A stretch of DNA of 14,317 bases from Actinomycetes bacterium (GCA_024640745.1 JAHEEL010000038.1:1-14317), one strand, 5' to 3'; shown: positions 1 through 5,977, numbered from the stretch's first letter. Notes: generated from the sequence alone by a model not told the origin. Numbers and translations are program-made.

Positions 1-628
1 TCTCGCGCCACGAGCAGAGGTACTGCAGGTTGCCGTAGGTGACTGATTCGTCCAGCATCTCGTGGCCGACGAACTCTGTGGTCGGCTCTTCGCCAGTCCA
101 TGCAACGGGCACGAGACCCACAGCGAGCCCCGGCACGGCGGCCACCATTTCTCCTTCACCGAACTCACCCTTGGGAATGGTGTGATCCCAATCCCGCCGA
201 CCACCGCTACGACCGTCCCGGACGCAGTCTTCGGGTACGAAGGCGACGAGCAACCACCCGGTCCCGGCCCTCTCCTGGGCGGCGGCGATGATCTGGTTCA
301 TGTTGTCGGCGGTGATCCAGTCGCACAGGTTGTCGGTCGAGTAGTCAAACCCTGCGTCCGGGACGGTCGTAGCAGTGGTCGGCGGTGCGACCGTCGTCAC
401 GGGGGGTTCTTCGGCGGGCGGCGTGGCGAACCAGAGGCGATTGATGAGGAGTGGCAGGCCGACCAGGAACAGAACGGCGACGGCGGCGCCCGCGACCACC
501 AACCACGGGCGGGTGGTCGCCCGACGAGGCGATCGGGCCACGACGGGCGTCACGAAGGCGGCCAGCGGCGGGGTTTCGTCGTCGAGTTGACGGCCGTAGT
601 CGGAGAGTTGCGTCAACAAGTCAGGCAT
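1..628 (-). CDS. Partial single-pass membrane protein, possible regulator of the adjacent ECF sigma factor
   Basis: This reading frame starts at ATG 628 and stays open for 209 codons to the window edge, so its C-terminus is missing. The start overlaps the end of the sigma factor gene by 8 bases (ATGCCTGA), which suggests translational coupling. Residues 1-40 are a polar, presumably cytoplasmic N-terminus (MPDLLTQLSDYGRQL). Residues 42-63 are one hydrophobic membrane helix. Residues 70-92 are a Pro/Thr linker (PPTTATTVP), and the rest looks like an exported domain with Cys102, Cys135 and Cys205. No zinc-binding anti-sigma motif (HxxxCxxC) is present. An anti-sigma or sensor role is inferred only from the gene pair and topology, and no family was recognised. 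The gene carries a 34-bp inverted repeat, described separately. Confidence 0.72.
   Translation of the reverse strand, partial: MPDLLTQLSDYGRQLDDETPPLAAFVTPVVARSPRRATTRPWLVVAGAAVAVLFLVGLPLLINRLWFATPPAEEPPVTTVAPPTTATTVPDAGFDYSTDNLCDWITADNMNQIIAAAQERAGTGWLLVAFVPEDCVRDGRSGGRRDWDHTIPKGEFGEGEMVAAVPGLAVGLVPVAWTGEEPTTEFVGHEMLDESVTYGNLQYLCSWRE
194..385. repeat. 34-bp inverted repeat inside a coding region
   Basis: The arms are 194-227 and 352-385, with 33 of 34 bases complementary, separated by 124 bases. Both arms lie inside the minus-strand membrane protein gene. The right arm encodes PPTTATTVPDA (residues 82-92). The left arm, read on the same strand, encodes CVRDGRSGGRR (135-145). The plus strand of the left arm also reads PPTTATTVPDA, in the matching frame. 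Inverting the central segment would therefore leave an open frame. Confidence 0.85.
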
Positions 629-1088
629 CGCTCGACACCCCCATCTTGGTGCGGATCTGTGCAAGGCCACGGTCGGCATTCTGCTGCACCGTCGACGCAC
701 TCACCCCGATGATCTCCGCCGCCTCACGCACCGTGTACCCAAAACCACGGGTCAACAAGACCGCGACACGCTGAGCATGCGGAACCGCCATCAACGCGTC
801 GGGCAGCCCGAGTTCGACCGTCGGCTCACTCGCCGACCGCGGCGCCGGGAGCCAAACCGGGCGCCGAAGGTACCGACGCGACCGCGACTGGCCCACCCGG
901 AAGAGCCACCCCGACGGGTTCTGCAACGCCGAAACCTTCCCCCAATGCGCCCACGCATACTCCGCCACGTCACCCATCACCTCGGCACCAACCTCCGGCC
1001 CATAACGGGCAATGAACGCATGACGCAAACCAACACCATGGTTCTCGAAGAACTCGGTGAAAGCAGCCTCCGAAGGTTTCGGAGCCAT
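621..1088 (-). CDS. ECF-type RNA polymerase sigma factor (sigma-70 family)
   Basis: The 155-residue product has the two-domain layout of extracytoplasmic-function sigma factors. Residues 9-75 fit region 2 (FTEFF, AEVMGDVAEYAWAHW, NPSGWLFRVGQ-RSRR). Residues 96-150 fit region 4, with a helix-turn-helix around YTVREAAEIIGVSASTVQQ. It would direct RNA polymerase to a small set of promoters, but the target signal is not known. ATG 1088 was chosen because GGAG stands 7 bases before it. A TTG at 1166 would add 26 residues but has no clear ribosome site and lies before the conserved domain. The gene overlaps the next membrane protein by 8 bases. The protein is short for the family, and region 2 is weakly conserved compared with typical ECF factors. 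Confidence 0.83.
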   Translation of the reverse strand: MAPKPSEAAFTEFFENHGVGLRHAFIARYGPEVGAEVMGDVAEYAWAHWGKVSALQNPSGWLFRVGQSRSRRYLRRPVWLPAPRSASEPTVELGLPDALMAVPHAQRVAVLLTRGFGYTVREAAEIIGVSASTVQQNADRGLAQIRTKMGVSSDA

Positions 1089-1197
1089 CAACGCGCTCCA
1101 ATCCTCAGTCTCTACCCAATTAGACCATCCACCGGCAATCCTGCGCGTCACAAACGAACGGCTCAACCGAAGAGTTCAGCCGAAAGCGCCATCGCAC

Positions 1198-1225
1198 CCG
1201 CCCATATCCTGTGCAATATGGGCGG
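1198..1225. promoter_or_regulatory. Perfect 10-bp dyad, candidate operator of the ECF sigma factor operon
   Basis: CCGCCCATAT (1198-1207) and ATATGGGCGG (1216-1225) are exact reverse complements around an 8-base spacer. The site lies about 110 bases upstream of the sigma factor ATG. No T-run follows on either strand, so it does not look like an intrinsic terminator. A transcription factor site is the likeliest reading, but the binding protein is unknown. Confidence 0.45.
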
Positions 1226-1229
1226 TCGG

Positions 1230-1410
1230 CGTGACGAACCCCTCCGGCTCGAATCCTCTCGCCGTGACCGCCCTCAGGATCGGGCGTGACGCGATCCAGC
1301 GTGACAGTGCCCCCGGTATCGAAGCCGCTCTACGTGACAATCCGTGATGTGAGGTCCTCCTCGAATACGCACTGCGTGACGAACCCAGTCCCCATGTGCG
1401 CGCTCGTGAC
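1230..1410. repeat. Seven direct copies of CGTGAC
   Basis: CGTGAC begins at 1230, 1263, 1285, 1300, 1333, 1375 and 1405, all in the same orientation. The start-to-start distances are 33, 22, 15, 33, 42 and 30 bases, several of them near whole helical turns. The copies at 1230 and 1375 share a longer match, CGTGACGAACCC. The array lies between the tRNA terminator and the sigma factor gene. Confidence 0.6.
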
Positions 1411-1600
1411 AGCAACCCGCGGTAGATGCTCGCTACCCGCGGAGTCTCGCGTCTCTCCAGATTGCTTGACGACTCGCCAGGCACCCACTGCTCCCGATCC
1501 GCGCAATCGGCCTTTCTCAGACAGTCTGCAGCACCGGTGCAGCACGGACACCGACATCCGGCCCTCTGCCTGCCCCGGCAACCGACCCCAGAAACGACAA

Positions 1601-1623
1601 AAACCCATACCTTGTATGGGTTT
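1601..1623 (-). terminator. Intrinsic terminator of the tRNA cluster
   Basis: AAACCCATAC (1601-1610) and GTATGGGTTT (1614-1623) form a perfect 10-bp stem with a 3-base loop. Read on the minus strand, the stem runs into a T-rich tract (TTTTTGTCG). It begins only a few bases after the encoded CCA of tRNA-Val, so it fits termination of the minus-strand tRNA transcript. Confidence 0.88.
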
Positions 1624-1628
1624 CCGCC

Positions 1629-1703
1629 TGGTGGGCGCTACTGGATTTGAACCAGTGACCTCTGCCGTGTCGAGGCAGCGCTCTGCCGCTGAGCTAAGCG
1701 CCC
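1629..1703 (-). tRNA. tRNA-Val (anticodon GAC), with encoded CCA and C at position 33
   Basis: The cloverleaf is complete: acceptor GGGCGCT/AGCGCCC, D stem GCTC/GAGC, anticodon stem CTGCC/GGCAG, T stem ACTGG/CCAGT with loop TTCAAAT, discriminator A, and an encoded CCA. The anticodon loop is TCGACAC, giving anticodon GAC (Val). The base before the anticodon (position 33) is C instead of the nearly universal U. It is the last gene of the Gly-Cys-Val cluster and the only one with CCA in the DNA. Confidence 0.92.
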
Positions 1704-1726
1704 GAGATGGGCATTGTATCCCGCCG

Positions 1727-1797
1727 AGGCGACGCCGGGAATCGAACCCGGGTAGAGGGTTTTGCAGACCCTTGCCTCACCACTCGGCCACGTCGCC
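1727..1797 (-). tRNA. tRNA-Cys (anticodon GCA)
   Basis: Acceptor GGCGACG pairs with CGTCGCC. The anticodon stem AGGGT/ACCCT encloses loop CTGCAAA, giving GCA. The T arm is CCGGG-TTCGATT-CCCGG. The discriminator is U, as expected for tRNA-Cys. CCA is not encoded (CGG follows), so the end must be added by the CCA-adding enzyme. Confidence 0.94.
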
Positions 1798-1837
1798 GAG
1801 ACCTCAGTCAGCAATGGGCGGCCGAAACCGCCCGTCG

Positions 1838-1910
1838 AGCGGACGACCGGATTCGAACCGGCGACCTCAACCTTGGCAAGGTTGCGCTCTACCAGCTGAG
1901 CTACGTCCGC
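1838..1910 (-). tRNA. tRNA-Gly (anticodon GCC)
   Basis: Acceptor GCGGACG pairs with CGTCCGC. The D arm is GCTC-AGCTGGTA-GAGC. The anticodon stem CAACC/GGTTG encloses loop TTGCCAA, giving GCC. The T arm is GCCGG-TTCGAAT-CCGGT, with the first pair G-T. The discriminator is U and CCA is not encoded. It is the first tRNA of the cluster and lies 37 bases after the dut stop, so it may share the dut transcript or use a promoter not seen here. Confidence 0.94.
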
Positions 1911-1947
1911 GCTGCGGCGGATGGTACCACGGAGCCGCTTGAACCAT

Positions 1948-2385
1948 TCATGAGCCGGTTGAGCCAAACCCGCCCGAACCACGGGTCGTGTCCGGCAGTT
2001 CTGCCACTTCGACGAATTCCTGCACCGCGACCGGAACCACCACGAGCTGGGCGATCCGATCACCCCGCAGAATCTCGAACGGCTCGGTGGAGAGATTGAC
2101 GAGCACCACCTTGACCTCGCCCCGGTAGCCCGCATCGACCAGACCCGGCCCATTGACAACCGAGATCCCATGACGGGCGGCGAGGCCGCTGCGCGGCGTC
2201 ACCAGGCCGGCGTAGCCGGGTGGGATGGCGACGGCGATGCCAGTGGGCACCACCGCCCGCTCCCCCGGCCCGAGACGTACGGAATGCCGGGCCGAGAGAT
2301 CGACACCACCATCGCCGGGATGGGCATGCGCAGGAATGGGGAGACCGCCATCAAGTCGCTGAAGAGGAATCTGCACGGCTGGCAC
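1948..2385 (-). CDS. dut: Deoxyuridine 5'-triphosphate nucleotidohydrolase (dUTPase)
   Basis: Trimeric dUTPases hydrolyse dUTP to dUMP and pyrophosphate, which keeps uracil out of DNA and supplies dUMP for dTMP synthesis. All five family motifs are visible in the 145 residues: HPGDGGVDLSA (I), PRSGLA (II), GLVDAGYRGEVKV with the uracil-binding and catalytic Asp region (III), RGDRIAQLVV (IV), and the C-terminal RGSGGFGSTG (V). The length is typical. The start is GTG 2385; another in-frame GTG at 2376 is possible and neither has a strong ribosome site. The gene diverges from the membrane protein gene at 2487 and is followed by the tRNA cluster on the same strand. Confidence 0.95.
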   Translation of the reverse strand: MPAVQIPLQRLDGGLPIPAHAHPGDGGVDLSARHSVRLGPGERAVVPTGIAVAIPPGYAGLVTPRSGLAARHGISVVNGPGLVDAGYRGEVKVVLVNLSTEPFEILRGDRIAQLVVVPVAVQEFVEVAELPDTTRGSGGFGSTGS

Positions 2386-2486
2386 CCGGGTCGCTTCGCC
2401 GGGATGGTATCGCCGTTCTGCTGTCCACGGTGCGCCAACTGTCGGTCCGGTGGCGGTATCTTGGCGTCAACCGACCAAACGGGTGC

Positions 2487-3596
2487 ATGGCCAGGAAAGA
2501 ACAAGAACCGCTCCTCCCGGGCAATGACGGACGGTGGTTTCTCGAAGTCGCCGGGATTGTCGACGAACCGCCGACCCCTACATCGACGTACACGGAGCTC
2601 GAACAACTCGAAGCACCGGCGCCGGTGGTCGAATCCGAGAGCGCTGCGGCGACCGCGACGACCGCGGCCGTGAGCGGCTCGCTTGCCGAAGATGCCGACG
2701 GTGACGAGTTCGTGCCGGTTACAGCCCAGGACGGCGATGCGCTATCGGATTGGGAGCCCGACCCTGCATCGTCGCGGCTCGGGCGCCACAGCTACGGGCG
2801 CTGGATCGCCGCAGGGGCCGTCGTTGCCGTTCTGGCCGTCGTCGGTTGGCTCATCTATTCGCTTCCGAACAACGTGCAGCAAGAAGCCGACGACCTCGCG
2901 GCGAGCTACCGGACGTCGCTCACCGCCCTTCGCAACGAGCTCCCAACCACCCAAACCGCCCTACAGGTCCTGACGGACCCGGCGAGTTCGCCGGAAGAGG
3001 TGTCGGCCGTCATACCCGCAATCGGCGACATCAACACCCGCGCAACGGTGGTCGTCGGTCAGGCGACGACACCACTTCCGTCGACCCTGCCGCTCGTGCC
3101 GACCACACCGCTCGACGATCTCGAGCCGACCCGGTCGGCCATGCTGATCGTCGGGGCCGAAGCCGAGGGCATCTCGGGTCGGCTGGCGACAACGTTTGCC
3201 TATCGCTCGACCGTCCCCATGCTGTTCGCTACTCCGCAGCTCCCCGTCCAAGCCGACTCGGCAACGGTGGACCAACTGAGTGTGGATCTCGCCGAGTCTC
3301 TGGCCACAACAGCGCGGCTGATCTCGGAACTGCCGCCCGACCCGACCTTTGCCACCACGCGCGATCTCGCAACGGCTGCGTCGGACCGCTACGCCACGTG
3401 GCAGCTGGAATACCTCGATGCGCTCCGGGAGGGAGATACGACCCGCGCCACTGCGCTGGTCACGGAGCTCGGCGTCGCGAAGTCCAGTATCGAGCGCGAG
3501 CTGGATCGGGCGCTCGCGACGGTGCGATCCGAGGTCGATCCGAAGATCATCGATCTTGCGACCGAGACCGAGGCCGTCGTCGCAGCGATCCCGTAG
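2487..3596 (+). CDS. Hypothetical membrane-anchored protein
   Basis: This 369-residue protein was not recognised. Residues 1-100 are acidic and rich in Ala, Thr, Pro and Glu, probably disordered and cytoplasmic. Residues 105-125 form one hydrophobic membrane helix (WIAAGAVVAVLAVVGWLIYS). Residues 128-369 are probably outside the cell and mostly helical, with many Ala, Thr, Leu and Glu and two Thr/Pro-rich breaks near 190-210. No Cys or catalytic motif stands out. ATG 2487 was chosen because it precedes a coherent protein; upstream codons overlap dut and look like antisense. A possible -10 (TATCTT, 2457-2462) lies 25 bases before it. It converges on nrdR with 16 bases between stops. The opposite-strand frame is Arg/Ser-rich and looks like a shadow. 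Confidence 0.75.
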   Translation: MARKEQEPLLPGNDGRWFLEVAGIVDEPPTPTSTYTELEQLEAPAPVVESESAAATATTAAVSGSLAEDADGDEFVPVTAQDGDALSDWEPDPASSRLGRHSYGRWIAAGAVVAVLAVVGWLIYSLPNNVQQEADDLAASYRTSLTALRNELPTTQTALQVLTDPASSPEEVSAVIPAIGDINTRATVVVGQATTPLPSTLPLVPTTPLDDLEPTRSAMLIVGAEAEGISGRLATTFAYRSTVPMLFATPQLPVQADSATVDQLSVDLAESLATTARLISELPPDPTFATTRDLATAASDRYATWQLEYLDALREGDTTRATALVTELGVAKSSIERELDRALATVRSEVDPKIIDLATETEAVVAAIP

Positions 3597-3612
3597 CCAT
3601 GCGTCGCCGAAC

Positions 3613-4062
3613 CTAGCCGTTCTGCTCGAGCGCGGCGACTTCGCGTTCGAAGTCCGCGGCGCCCTGGAACTCCTTGTATACGGAAGCGAACCGGAGATAG
3701 GCAACCTCGTCGAGCTCGCGCAATTCGCCGAGCGCGGCCTTCCCGAGTTCATCGCTCGTCACGAGTCGCGACCCTCCCCGAGCCGAGGATTCGATCCGCG
3801 AAACGACGTCGCCGATCGCGCCGATCGACACGGGACGATCGGCAAGCGCAGCCTCGAGGCCCTGACGCAGTTTCGCTCGGTCGAATGGTTCGCGGCGGCC
3901 GTCTCGTTTGACGACCGTGACGTCTCGTGCAGATCGCTCGAACGTCGTGAAGCGTTCACCGCACACCGGGCACTCTCGACGTCGACGAATCGCCGTGCCC
4001 TCCTCGGCGGGCCGGGAATCGATCACGCGGGTGTCTTCGGTTGAGCACAGGGGGCAACGCAT
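3613..4062 (-). CDS. nrdR: Transcriptional repressor NrdR
   Basis: NrdR represses ribonucleotide reductase genes when dATP is plentiful. The 149 residues begin with the zinc ribbon MRCPLC, with Cys3 and Cys6, and Cys31 and Cys34 in CPVC. An ATP-cone domain follows from about residue 47 (VTVVKRDGRREPFDRAKL). Length and order match the family. ATG 4062 was chosen because the family begins with M-x-C-P; the upstream ATG 4092 would add ten unusual residues. No clear Shine-Dalgarno is seen at either, so a leaderless message is possible. It lies next to the LysM gene in the lexA region, the same neighbourhood as in mycobacteria. No reductase gene is in the window. Confidence 0.95.
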   Translation of the reverse strand: MRCPLCSTEDTRVIDSRPAEEGTAIRRRRECPVCGERFTTFERSARDVTVVKRDGRREPFDRAKLRQGLEAALADRPVSIGAIGDVVSRIESSARGGSRLVTSDELGKAALGELRELDEVAYLRFASVYKEFQGAADFEREVAALEQNG

Positions 4063-4153
4063 CGAGGCGGAGGCTACACCATGGGACACCATGAGGACCG
4101 ATCTGAGTTCGCGAAGGCGGTGACGTCCTTCCGCTCGTGCGTTGAGTGGATTG

Positions 4154-4450
4154 CTATGCCCCGGCCGTTGCGGGTATCTGCAGCGTCTGCCCGATCTGGA
4201 GCACCGCTCCGTCGAGGCCGTTCATCGATTGGATGGCCGCGATCGTAGCTCGCAGGTCCTCACCGGATTCCGTGTTCTCGGCGGCGATCGACCAGAGCGT
4301 ATCGCCGGGGTGCACCCGGTAGTCGACGGCCGGCACCGGCGCGCCGCCGGCCATAGCGTGGACGGCAGTCGCGAGGAGGAGCACAAATGCTGCAACGGTC
4401 GTGGAGATGATGACCAGCGCTCGGACGCTGGTGGTTCGCTGCGAGGTCAT
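4154..4450 (-). CDS. Small membrane LysM protein, probable SOS-induced cell-division inhibitor (YneA/ChiZ type)
   Basis: The 98-residue product has a short basic N-terminus, a membrane helix at residues 11-36 and one LysM peptidoglycan-binding domain at about 43-94 (DYRVHPGDTLWSIAAE, GLDGAVLQIGQTLQIP). ATG 4450 was chosen because a strong Shine-Dalgarno (GAGGAG) lies 6 bases upstream; a GTG at 4471 would put this signal inside the gene. The layout matches B. subtilis YneA and resembles the N-terminal part of mycobacterial Rv2719c (ChiZ). Both are encoded beside lexA, induced by LexA release, and slow division after DNA damage. Two LexA boxes lie upstream. No catalytic domain is present, so direct wall hydrolysis is unlikely. 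Function is inferred from architecture and context. Confidence 0.82.
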   Translation of the reverse strand: MTSQRTTSVRALVIISTTVAAFVLLLATAVHAMAGGAPVPAVDYRVHPGDTLWSIAAENTESGEDLRATIAAIQSMNGLDGAVLQIGQTLQIPATAGA

Positions 4451-4484
4451 TTGTGTCTCCTCCTCGGTCACCGATCTGCCGTGC

Positions 4485-4524
4485 GCCGGCTTTCGCCGAC
4501 CCTGCGCGGTGGGCCTTGGCCCAC
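4485..4524 (-). other. Two hairpins in the leader of the LysM gene
   Basis: On the minus strand, GTGGGCC-AA-GGCCCAC (4524-4509) is followed by a hairpin with a GAAA tetraloop (CGGC-GAAA-GCCG, around 4485-4500). They lie between the LexA boxes and the strong ribosome site of the LysM gene. No T-run follows, so termination is not evident. A role in message stability or translation is only a guess. Confidence 0.35.
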
Positions 4525-4575
4525 GATGCGAACGTACCGTCCGGGTGTGACAGAAAACGGAGACTCCCGGCCAAC

Positions 4576-4589
4576 CGAACGTCTGTTCG
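4576..4589. promoter_or_regulatory. LexA box (SOS operator) A
   Basis: CGAAC-gtct-GTTCG is a perfect match to the actinobacterial and Firmicutes LexA core CGAAC-N4-GTTYG. It lies between the divergent LysM and AlkZ-like genes, 126 bases before the LysM ATG and 127 bases before the AlkZ-like ATG. Confidence 0.85.
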
Positions 4590-4607
4590 TATCGTCACGA
4601 ACTGTAT

Positions 4608-4621
4608 CGAACATCTGTTCG
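4608..4621. promoter_or_regulatory. LexA box (SOS operator) B
   Basis: CGAAC-atct-GTTCG is a perfect LexA core, identical to the recA box. It starts 32 bases from box A, about three helical turns, so LexA dimers could bind the same face of the DNA. A third degenerate copy with one good half-site, CGAAC-atct-GCCCT, is at 4632-4645. Confidence 0.88.
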
Positions 4622-4715
4622 CCCGTCAAGTCGAACATCTGCCCTCGTCCCGGCGCCTCGGCCCCAGCGGTCCCGAGGCGCTGCCAATCCGCCGAGCATC
4701 GGCTTGACTGTCGCC

Positions 4716-5888
4716 ATGCGTCGAATCCCGCAAAGCGAACGCCGGGCTCGTCTCGGCGACCGGCACTCCCTCGCCCGGCCGGCCCCCACTCTGCTCGACG
4801 CCGTCGGCGCCGTCGTCGGGCTGCACGCAAGCGACCCATCCACGGTCTACCTGAGCGCCCAGGCGAGAGTGAACGGTCTCGCCGTTCCGGATATCGAGCA
4901 AGCGCTCTACGACGATCGCTCACTGGTCCGGCTCTGGGGTATGCGTAGGACGCTGTTCGTCACAACGCGAGAACTCGCGGGCATCATGCGTGCAGCGTCG
5001 CCGGACGCATTCGGGGCGGCGGAGCGCCGCCGCCTGACGAAGCTCCTCGCCGACCAGGACAAGACCGACGACGCCGGTGCGTGGGTCTCCGGTGTCGCCG
5101 AGGCAGTGTTGAAGGTCCTCGACGCTCGTGGCGAGGCAACGGCGAACGAGCTGCGTGACGTGATCCCCGAGATGCGCGAGACCTTGACCTTCGGCGAGGG
5201 CAAGTCGTGGGGCGGCACGATCGGTGTCTCGACGCGTGTTCTCTTCCTCCTCGCGGCCGACGGCGCGATCATGCGGGGCCGACCGCTCGGTAGCTGGGTC
5301 TCGAGCCAGTACCGATGGGTACCGACGGATGCGTGGCTCGGCGAGGCGCTTCCTGCCATGCAACCCGAGGCGGCCCGAGCCGAACTCGTTCGTCGATGGC
5401 TCGATCGCTTCGGACCGGGGACGACCGAGGATGTGAAGTGGTGGACCGGATGGACCGTACGGGACACGCGCGCGGCGCTCGCAGCAGTGGATGCCGTCGA
5501 GGTCGAGCTGGACGACGGGCCCGGCTGGGTTCTGCCCGACGACATCGAGCCCGCCGCCCAGGACCTCGACGAATGGGTCGCACTCCTCCCCTCGCTCGAT
5601 TCCACGACGATGGGATGGAAAGGAAGGGACTGGTACCTTGGAGAACACGCCTCGCGTCTCTTCGACCGCAACGGCAACGCGGGACCAACCGTCTGGTGGA
5701 ACGGACGCGTGGTCGGTGGATGGGCACAACGGGAGAACGGCGCGGTCGCCTTCCGCTTGCTCCAGGAGGTCCCCACCGAGGCCATCCACATGATCGAGGC
5801 CGAGGCGCAGCGGCTCGAACGCTGGCTCGATACCGTTCGGGTCATACCGAGATTCCCGACGCCCCTCGAGAGGGAACTCACCGCGTAG
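4716..5888 (+). CDS. AlkZ/YcaQ-like winged-helix protein (HTH_42 family), putative DNA repair protein
   Basis: The 390-residue product resembles the HTH_42 superfamily, whose studied members AlkZ and YcaQ are DNA glycosylases that remove bulky or crosslinked bases. Family hallmarks seen are GLHASDPSTVYLSAQARV (35-52), LVRLWGMRRTLF (70-81), winged-helix segments TRVLFLLAADGAIMRGR (173-189) and AELVRRWLDRFGPGTTEDV (222-240), and a Trp-rich part KWWTGWT. The family's catalytic pair, usually Gln-x-Gln or Gln-x-Asp, aligns here with His37-Ala-Ser39, so activity is uncertain. ATG 4716 was chosen over TTG 4704; neither has a clear ribosome site, so the message may be leaderless. LexA boxes A and B lie about 95-140 bases upstream, which suggests damage induction. 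It ends 89 bases before lexA. Confidence 0.82.
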   Translation: MRRIPQSERRARLGDRHSLARPAPTLLDAVGAVVGLHASDPSTVYLSAQARVNGLAVPDIEQALYDDRSLVRLWGMRRTLFVTTRELAGIMRAASPDAFGAAERRRLTKLLADQDKTDDAGAWVSGVAEAVLKVLDARGEATANELRDVIPEMRETLTFGEGKSWGGTIGVSTRVLFLLAADGAIMRGRPLGSWVSSQYRWVPTDAWLGEALPAMQPEAARAELVRRWLDRFGPGTTEDVKWWTGWTVRDTRAALAAVDAVEVELDDGPGWVLPDDIEPAAQDLDEWVALLPSLDSTTMGWKGRDWYLGEHASRLFDRNGNAGPTVWWNGRVVGGWAQRENGAVAFRLLQEVPTEAIHMIEAEAQRLERWLDTVRVIPRFPTPLERELTA

Positions 5889-5910
5889 GAGCGACCGCCA
5901 GGAACGCGAT

Positions 5911-5924
5911 CGAACATATGTTTG
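5911..5924. promoter_or_regulatory. LexA box upstream of lexA (autoregulation)
   Basis: CGAAC-atat-GTTTG matches the LexA core CGAAC-N4-GTTYG. It ends 53 bases before the lexA start codon and overlaps the proposed -35, as expected for negative autoregulation. Confidence 0.9.
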
Positions 5925-5950
5925 GTCGTGAACGCGAAATCCGCTACTGT
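5922..5950 (+). promoter_or_regulatory. Candidate lexA promoter
   Basis: TTGGTC (5922-5927) and TACTGT (5945-5950) are separated by 17 bases. The match to consensus is weak, but the -10 fits the actinobacterial TANNNT form. The -35 overlaps the LexA box, so bound repressor would block RNA polymerase. The untranslated leader would be about 20 bases. Confidence 0.45.
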
Positions 5951-5977
5951 TTGCGGCAAGCGACTCAGGGGCCCACC

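Larger units (their letters stand above)
1089..1600. other. Gene-free region upstream of the sigma factor gene
   Basis: These roughly 510 bases hold no convincing gene. The open frames here are rich in Arg and Ser and look like by-products of high GC. The region contains the dyad at 1198-1225 and the CGTGAC repeats at 1230-1410. From about 1415 to 1600 only minor repeats are seen: ACCCGCGG twice around 1415-1442, and GCACCGGTGC near 1530. It is bounded on the right by the tRNA terminator, so it is probably the control region of the sigma factor operon. Confidence 0.6.

Noticed and set aside
62..712. Plus-strand open frame over the left-edge membrane protein
   Set aside because: The minus-strand frame has a membrane helix, a linker, plausible domain composition and an overlap with the sigma gene, while this product is a low-complexity GC-type shadow. 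It matters only as the alternative reading if the segment inverts.
1176..1484. Minus-strand open frame upstream of the sigma factor gene
   Set aside because: It is rich in Ser and Arg, spans the CGTGAC repeats and the dyad, and lacks a ribosome site. It looks non-coding.
4632..4645. Third LexA box-like site CGAAC-atct-GCCCT
   Set aside because: Only one half-site matches. It may be a decayed copy or weak accessory site, so it is mentioned with box B and not called separately.
5315..5977. N-terminal extension of the lexA frame
   Set aside because: It overlaps the AlkZ-like gene in another frame and reads as Arg/Gly-rich noise. The LexA domain begins right at GTG 5978.
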